A stretch of DNA of 64,000 nucleotides from Lachnospiraceae bacterium UBA4364 (GTDB lineage Bacteria; Bacillota; Clostridia; Lachnospirales; Lachnospiraceae), in the NCBI GenBank assembly GCA_002393955.1, contig DGSK01000003.1, positions 1 through 64,000 on the forward strand. Direction: 5' to 3'. Below, one piece after another: positions 59,250-64,000 of the stretch (positions within the stretch are counted from its first letter, which is position 1; every line of letters starts with the position of its first letter). The position numbers and the translations under genes are program-made. The notes under the pieces were generated by a model. That model was not told where the DNA came from. It saw only the letters and a program-made list of their open reading frames with translations, and did not search any database.

Positions 59250-60452
59250 ATGATCGGAATTTCAGTAATACGGCAGAGCATAAAAATGGCTCTGCAGAAT
59301 ATAAAAGCGAATAAGATGAGATCCTTTCTGACTATGCTGGGTATTGTCATCGGTGTTGCGGCGGTTATCGCCCTGATGACCATAGTACAGATGGTTTCTG
59401 AAAACGTTATGGGACAGATGTCAGGACTGGGGGCAGGCACGCTTACCATTGCGACTGCGCCGTCTCCCATGAAGGAAGGCCTGTCGGAAAAAGATATAAA
59501 GATCCTGGATGAGATAGACGGAGTAGATGGGATATCGCCAACGCTTTCATTCACCTCAACTTCTGTTTATGACGGTGAGGTCTATGACAAAACGGACATC
59601 CAGGGCAAGACAGATCTTTATTTCAAACATAATGCGGATATCATGGGCGGCGGCAGGAGCCTGAATGCGATGGACATGTCGGGCGAGGTATATGTGTGCA
59701 TTGTGGATCCACAGTATGTAAAAAAAGTCCTGCTGGGAAAAAAGGTGATAGGAAATAAGATCCTCATAGGCGGATCGGAATATACCATAGTGGGAGTGCG
59801 AAAAACCGACGAGAGTATTTCAAGCTATATGTCGGATACCAGTGCCCATGACGGTACAGTCATTATCCCATATAAGAACGCTCAGTCAATGTCCGGAAAA
59901 GGTTTTGTTGATAGCGCTGAAGTATATATAGAAGAAGGGCACAACGCTGCTGACGTGGAGAAAGCCCTGAGGCAGGGCCTGAAAAACATATACAACGGTA
60001 ACGAGGATTTCTTCTATATCATCAATATGGAATCTCTTATGGTAATGATGGAGTCTGTTCAGGGAATGATGGGAACGCTGCTTGGGGGTATCGCTTCGAT
60101 CTCACTGGTGGTTGGCGGCATAGGCATAATGAATATGATGCTTACCACGGTAACGGAGAGGACTAAGGAGATCGGCCTGCGTAAAGCCCTTGGTGCGGAG
60201 CCTTACAGGATACAGGCACAGTTCCTTATTGAATCTGTGGTTCTCTCAGTGTGTGGCGGCATAATAGGTATCATTCTCGGACTGTTGATAGCTCTGGTGG
60301 CAGCAAAGCTTTTAAAGACGGATTTTTCACTTTCAATGACTGCCATACTTTTAGGCTTCGGATTTTCCGGAGGCGTGGGTATTGTATTCGGATGGATGCC
60401 GGCAAAGCGCGCCAGCGAGCTGAATCCTATTGATGCGCTCAGGGCAGACTGA
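59250..60452 (+). CDS. ABC transporter permease (MacB/FtsX type)
   Basis: 400 residues from ATG 59250; an in-frame start at 59226 lies closer to the previous gene but has no better ribosome site. An N-terminal helix follows ALQNIKANKMRSFLTMLGIV, then a large extracellular domain (about 50-270), then three helices with ISLVVGGIGIMNMMLTTVTE and RTKEIGLRKALGAEPYRI, the FtsX signature. It partners the adaptor before it and the ATPase after it. Confidence 0.92.
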   Translation: MIGISVIRQSIKMALQNIKANKMRSFLTMLGIVIGVAAVIALMTIVQMVSENVMGQMSGLGAGTLTIATAPSPMKEGLSEKDIKILDEIDGVDGISPTLSFTSTSVYDGEVYDKTDIQGKTDLYFKHNADIMGGGRSLNAMDMSGEVYVCIVDPQYVKKVLLGKKVIGNKILIGGSEYTIVGVRKTDESISSYMSDTSAHDGTVIIPYKNAQSMSGKGFVDSAEVYIEEGHNAADVEKALRQGLKNIYNGNEDFFYIINMESLMVMMESVQGMMGTLLGGIASISLVVGGIGIMNMMLTTVTERTKEIGLRKALGAEPYRIQAQFLIESVVLSVCGGIIGIILGLLIALVAAKLLKTDFSLSMTAILLGFGFSGGVGIVFGWMPAKRASELNPIDALRAD

Positions 60453-60484
60453 TGGCGGTTTGCTAAGACAGAGATTAATAGAAA

Positions 60485-61201
60485 ATGACGGAAAAAGGAA
60501 ATATGGAAAACGGAGAAGTAATACTCAGCATGAAAAATATAGTCAAGGAATATGAGATGGGTGAGGAAATCTTTCGCACTCTGGATGACGTATCCCTTGA
60601 GGTGAGAAAGGGAGAGTTCTTAGCGGTTCTCGGTCCATCGGGATCCGGCAAGTCTACGCTTATGAATATAATAGGCTGCCTTGATTCACCTACATCAGGT
60701 GAATATATCCTGAACGGTGAACCGGTGGCTGACCTGGACGAAAGGCAGCTGGCCCATATCAGGAATAAAGAAATAGGCTTTATATTTCAGTCATTCCACC
60801 TCCTGCAGAGGCAGACGGCGCAGGAAAATGTTGAGCTTGCCCTTATATATGCCAATCAGGACGGCAAGAAAATGCATAAGCGTTCTGAAGAGCTGCTCAC
60901 CAAGGTAGGGCTTGAGGACAAGATAAAGAGTCTTCCGAATCAGTTGTCCGGAGGCCAGCAGCAGAGAGTGGCCATAGCCCGTGCTATTGCCAATAATCCC
61001 ACCATACTCCTTGCGGATGAGCCTACCGGTGCGCTGGATCAGAAGACCGGCGCCCAGGTCATGCAGCTTTTCCATGAGCTGAATGATGAAGGCCGTACCA
61101 TAATAATGATCACCCACGACTCAAAGATCGCGTCTCATGCCGGGAGGATAGTGAAGATCCTGGACGGCCGCATCAGTGAGGGCGAGCTTGAGGATGCTTA
61201 A
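60485..61201 (+). CDS. ABC transporter ATP-binding protein (MacB/LolD type)
   Basis: 238 residues; ATG at 60503 with AAGGAAAT before it is an alternative start. Walker A is GPSGSGKST, the Q-loop is FQSFHLL, the signature is LSGGQQQRVAIARA, Walker B is ILLADEPTGALD and the switch is THD. The sequence fits the LolD/MacB subgroup that powers FtsX-type permeases. It completes the three-component export system. Confidence 0.95.
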   Translation: MTEKGNMENGEVILSMKNIVKEYEMGEEIFRTLDDVSLEVRKGEFLAVLGPSGSGKSTLMNIIGCLDSPTSGEYILNGEPVADLDERQLAHIRNKEIGFIFQSFHLLQRQTAQENVELALIYANQDGKKMHKRSEELLTKVGLEDKIKSLPNQLSGGQQQRVAIARAIANNPTILLADEPTGALDQKTGAQVMQLFHELNDEGRTIIMITHDSKIASHAGRIVKILDGRISEGELEDA

Positions 61202-61216
61202 CCTTTGAGGACATAT

Positions 61217-61248
61217 TACCCGTTACAGATATTGTGACGGGTTTTTTG
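61217..61248 (+). terminator. Terminator of the MacAB-like operon
   Basis: ACCCGTTACA pairs with TGTGACGGGT over GATAT and is followed by six T. Confidence 0.9.
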
Positions 61249-61288
61249 TTGACATATCAATGTGACGGATAATGGTTCATAAAAACAC

Positions 61289-61317
61289 TTGACATAGTAT
61301 TCAAAACTACATATGAT
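61289..61317 (+). promoter_or_regulatory. Promoter of the DegV gene
   Basis: TTGACA (61289-61294) and TATGAT (61312-61317) are exactly 17 bases apart. The spacer contains AGTATTCAAAACTAC, which resembles one half of the TTGA/TCAA operator before acpP. Control by the FabT-like regulator is possible but weakly supported. Confidence 0.65.
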
Positions 61318-61367
61318 TTAGTCGGTTGGAAATAACTATAGAAATAAATCATATGAGGTGCAAAACT

Positions 61368-62288
61368 ATGAGCCGCTATTCTTATGAGATATTCACTGAT
61401 TCTGCAAGCAATCTTACGGATGACCTGATAAAGAACGGAAACATCCGGATGATAAGCTATATCAGCACAATAGACGGTAAAAAGTTCCTGTGCTATAAGG
61501 AAGGGCGCAATTATGAGGAAGCAGGACGCAGGTTTTACAATGCTATGCGTCGCGGAGCTGACGTGCGCACTTCCCTTATAGATATGGATACATTGAGGAA
61601 TGCCTTTGAGCCTGTGGTTAAGGATGGCAGGGATATCATTTTTGTAGGAATTTCCGGCGGGTTGTCAGGTACGGTGCAGGCTGCTCGCATTGTGGCCGAT
61701 GACCTTATGGAGGAGTATGCAGGCCGCACCATCCGCTGCATAGATTCAATGTCGGCATCATTGGGAGAGGGAATGCTTGTAATGCAGCTTTCGAGGCTTC
61801 GGGAATCCGGAGCAAGCCTTGATGAAGCAGCTGATTACTATGAAAGCCACAAGATGAAGATGAACCATATTTTCACCGTTGGTGACCTGGCTTATCTTAA
61901 AAAAGGCGGCCGTATTTCACCGGCTGAAGCCCTGATCGGCAACCTGATAGGAATAAAGCCCATACTTAAGGCAAATGATGACGGTAAGATAGTGGTGCAT
62001 GGAAAGGTGCGTATGCGCAAGAAAGCACTGGACTATCTGGTGGATATGACCTGCGAACGGATCGTGCGTCCGGAGGCACAGATCATTTCCATCTGTCACT
62101 GCGATGCGCCCTCGGATGCGGCATATGTGGCAGACAGACTCCGCACAGCCCTTCCCGTAAAGGATATAATTGTCAGATACTACGACCTGTGCACCGGCTC
62201 CCATGTGGGTCCCGGTACCGTCGCCGTATTCTTCATGGGGGAGAACCGCATGGAGAGCATGAAGGCGGCCGGAACAACCGTGGCGTGA
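61368..62288 (+). CDS. DegV family fatty-acid-binding protein
   Basis: 306 residues from ATG 61368 after ATGAGGTGCAAAACT; an upstream in-frame ATG at 61326 would add 14 residues. It has the DegV start YEIFTDSASNLTDDL, a fatty-acid-pocket SGGLSGTVQAARI and HIFTVGDLAYLKKGGRISPA, then IKPILKANDDGKI and a GTVAVFFMG end. DegV (FakB) proteins bind a fatty acid and present it to FakA for phosphorylation. A fakA gene is not in the window. Confidence 0.9.
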   Translation: MSRYSYEIFTDSASNLTDDLIKNGNIRMISYISTIDGKKFLCYKEGRNYEEAGRRFYNAMRRGADVRTSLIDMDTLRNAFEPVVKDGRDIIFVGISGGLSGTVQAARIVADDLMEEYAGRTIRCIDSMSASLGEGMLVMQLSRLRESGASLDEAADYYESHKMKMNHIFTVGDLAYLKKGGRISPAEALIGNLIGIKPILKANDDGKIVVHGKVRMRKKALDYLVDMTCERIVRPEAQIISICHCDAPSDAAYVADRLRTALPVKDIIVRYYDLCTGSHVGPGTVAVFFMGENRMESMKAAGTTVA

Positions 62289-62364
62289 GATAATAAAATT
62301 TCCGCCGGCTAAATTTGTTATAATAAGTCTGTTGCGTTGTATGTAAAGTACGGGAGGATAAAGC

Positions 62365-62844
62365 GTGACTTTCAGACAGATCGTACCCGGTGACAATACT
62401 GCTCTTGCGGAGCTTATAAGGCATAATCTCAGGACATACAGACTTGATATCCCGGGAACTGTGTATTTTGATGAAAATCTGTATCATCTGAGTGATTTCT
62501 ACCTCGCAGAGCCCAAAAAGCGGACATATATTATACTGGCTGATGATGAAGACAAAGTGATCGGAGGTGTAGGCATAGCTGAGTTTGACGGTTTTTCCGG
62601 CTGTGCGGAGCTTCAGAAGCTGTATCTTGATGACAGCTGTAAGGGACGGAGACTCGGCTACGAACTGATGAAGCATGCGGAGGAAGCGGCAGCAGAGCGC
62701 GGATATAAGAGAGTTTATCTTGAAACGCATGATAATCTGGACATAGCGATACACCTGTATGAAAAGTGCGGCTACAAAGAAATAGAGCGTCCGGCATCTG
62801 TAGTCCACAGTACCATGAACAGATTTTTTCTGAAGGAATTCTGA
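62365..62844 (+). CDS. GNAT family N-acetyltransferase
   Basis: 159 residues, GTG start after ACGGGAGGATAAAGC. The fold reads from FRQIVPGDNTALAELI through GGVGIAEFDG and ELQKLYLDDSCKGRRLGYEL, which holds the acetyl-CoA loop (CKGRRLG), to a closing CGYKEIERP. An N-terminal region aligns with acetyltransferases of the same size in Clostridia. A TATAAT-like box lies at 62321, about 40 bases upstream. Substrate unknown. Confidence 0.88.
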   Translation: MTFRQIVPGDNTALAELIRHNLRTYRLDIPGTVYFDENLYHLSDFYLAEPKKRTYIILADDEDKVIGGVGIAEFDGFSGCAELQKLYLDDSCKGRRLGYELMKHAEEAAAERGYKRVYLETHDNLDIAIHLYEKCGYKEIERPASVVHSTMNRFFLKEF

Positions 62845-63006
62845 AGGAATTGTAACTCGAATTGTAACTCTCATAACAGTTTTCTGTGGCAGTTCTGCTT
62901 AAACCAAAATCAAAATTAGTTTACATAAAAGGTGTTCATATAATACAAATAGTGGTATCATATAACAGGTTATCAAAAAACTACTTTTGGCGAGTTGATC
63001 ATTTTT

Positions 63007-63639
63007 ATGTTTTCATATATGAGTGGCGGCTGTGAAAAAAAGCATGCCGGAAAAAAAATCATATACAGGGCAGCAGTGCTGCTGTCTGCGCTGGTACTTT
63101 CGGCAGGTGCCATGGCATGTGAGCGAAACGGGGCAGGTGTTTCCGACAATTCTGCTGTTTCAGGGAATGCGGTATCAGAGAATGTCACATTGAATCTTCC
63201 TGCACCGGTGCAGTATTCGGAGCTGTATTTTACAGTGCCGGAAGGTTTTACCGAGTCATCGGGCAATACCGAAGAAAGCAGGGTTTACAAAGCTCCCATG
63301 TCTGCCGATGACTCCTACATAGCCTATACGGCAGGAGAAAAAGATCCCGGTGATGATTATGACATCATGACAAAAGAGGACATGCAGGCCGAGCTCAATC
63401 AGGATGTGGATAAAAATGCTGCAGTTACTGATTTTGCAAATGAGGATCTTGGAGACGGAGTAAGACGGATAAAGACCCATGTGGTATACCGTAAGGATGA
63501 AAAAGACTATAACATGGTCATGTACATTTACGTTACGGACAAAAAAGTATTTACACTGATCTACGTGGCCGAACTGGGATCCAAGTGGGCGGCTGATTAT
63601 GAACAGAGCCAGAAAGAGATCCAGCTTGTTGCTGAGTAG
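63007..63639 (+). CDS. Putative lipoprotein or secreted protein, unknown function
   Basis: 210 residues from ATG 63007; ATG 63019 and TTG 62995 are alternatives and none has a clear ribosome site. A basic head (KKHAGKKIIYR) precedes a hydrophobic stretch AAVLLSALVLSAGAMAC, whose last four residues are a weak lipobox. A low-complexity Ser/Val/Asn linker follows, then a domain with EGFTESSGNTEESRVYKAPM and strands to the end (TLIYVAELGSKWAADYEQS). No family recognised; exported location is likely. Confidence 0.65.
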   Translation: MFSYMSGGCEKKHAGKKIIYRAAVLLSALVLSAGAMACERNGAGVSDNSAVSGNAVSENVTLNLPAPVQYSELYFTVPEGFTESSGNTEESRVYKAPMSADDSYIAYTAGEKDPGDDYDIMTKEDMQAELNQDVDKNAAVTDFANEDLGDGVRRIKTHVVYRKDEKDYNMVMYIYVTDKKVFTLIYVAELGSKWAADYEQSQKEIQLVAE

Positions 63640-63757
63640 CTGTTTTTTGAGACTGCGGGAGCGCGTGGCGCGAAACAATCCGTGCGAATCCCGAAAGCTG
63701 TTTAAAGCTTCTTTGAATGAGTTGATCACAGAATAAAGAACGTGGAGGATAGAAAAT

Positions 63758-64000
63758 ATGGGTGATAAACCGACTTTAGTGATTCTTGCCGCCGGGCTTG
63801 GCAGCCGTTACGGAGGTCTTAAGCAGATCGATCCCGTAGATGCGGAAGGACACAAGATAATTGATTTTTCCATTTTTGACGCCCTTCGTGCCGGTTTCGG
63901 CAAGGTTGTATTCATAATAAAAGAGGAAAATGAGGCAGATTTCCGTTCATGCATAGGCGATCAGGTAAGCCGCAAGATGCCGGTGGAATACGTCTATCAG
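63758..64000 (+). CDS. Nucleotidyltransferase, 5' part, cut by the window end
   Basis: 81 residues are visible. The start ATG follows AACGTGGAGGATAGAAAAT. The sequence TLVILAAGLGSRYGGLKQID is the nucleotide-binding opening of sugar-phosphate nucleotidyltransferases (NTP_transferase family), followed by the IIDFSIFDALRAGF strand-helix. Substrate cannot be judged from this fragment. Confidence 0.85.
   Translation, partial: MGDKPTLVILAAGLGSRYGGLKQIDPVDAEGHKIIDFSIFDALRAGFGKVVFIIKEENEADFRSCIGDQVSRKMPVEYVYQ

Overview
The window looks like a chromosomal segment of a motile, low-to-moderate GC Firmicute, most probably a Lachnospiraceae member. The evidence is a FabK-type fatty acid synthesis cluster closed by a FabT-like MarR regulator, a fused AccD-AccA carboxyltransferase, a Clostridia-type flagellin with a FliS-like chaperone, strong AGGAGG ribosome sites throughout, and intrinsic terminators after most operons. 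No rRNA or intact tRNA gene was found.

Positions 1-23,450 are accessory, AT-richer and mosaic. A type III CRISPR array (5145-6147; 14 repeats including a degenerate terminal one, 13 spacers) and a ten-gene CRISPR operon (8101-20447) lie between three paralogous cassettes of very small genes: A at about 1.8-3.1 kb, B at 7.1-8.0 kb and C at 20.6-22.4 kb. The cassettes share glycine-zipper membrane peptides, beta-alpha-beta miniproteins, Cys-rich zinc proteins, DUF697/DUF1232-like proteins and 70-residue HNH proteins. Several genes are internally deleted or fused, a WYL regulator occurs as one intact copy and two wrecks, and a PD-(D/E)XK (Rpn-type) transposase family protein occurs as a broken copy on the left and an intact copy on the right. 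This is the picture of repeated duplication and deletion.

The CRISPR operon reads: CARF protein, sigma-70-like factor, small Csx15/Csx20-like protein, Cas6, CARF-HEPN ribonuclease with an added OB-like tail, Cas10, Cas7-Cas5(Csx10)-Cas11 fusion, Cas7-Cas7 fusion, Csx19, and a Cas7 of the TIGR03986 type with an OB-like tail. That effector set matches the III-D variant with fused subunits (III-Dv) described from Synechocystis. No cas1 or cas2 is present in the window. The most interesting point is the CARF protein translationally coupled to a sigma-like factor. It sits close to at least seven copies of a promoter-like element, consensus AAAACrGTTAAAAA, then TATAAG 22-23 bases after the G of GTTAAA, then an immediate ribosome site. 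These copies precede the small-gene cassettes on both sides of the CRISPR locus. A testable model is cyclic-oligoadenylate signalling through CARF to the sigma factor, switching on the membrane peptides and HNH proteins. The linkage is inference.

Positions 23.8-64 kb look like ordinary chromosome. They hold a copper-type P1B ATPase that lacks its nucleotide-binding domain; the fatty acid cluster acpP-fabK-fabD-fabG-fabF-fabZ-accDA-fabH-fabT; a 1027-residue FliK-like or DUF6240-like protein, flagellin, a 203-nt near-perfect rod hairpin and a FliS-like gene; a GNAT-like gene with a 2829-residue cytoplasmic protein of unknown function built on a threefold internal repeat; a signalling operon (hybrid histidine kinase with propeller, double-receiver protein, HD-GYP protein); a MacAB-like efflux operon; a DegV protein; a GNAT acetyltransferase; a lipoprotein candidate; and the start of a nucleotidyltransferase cut by the window end.
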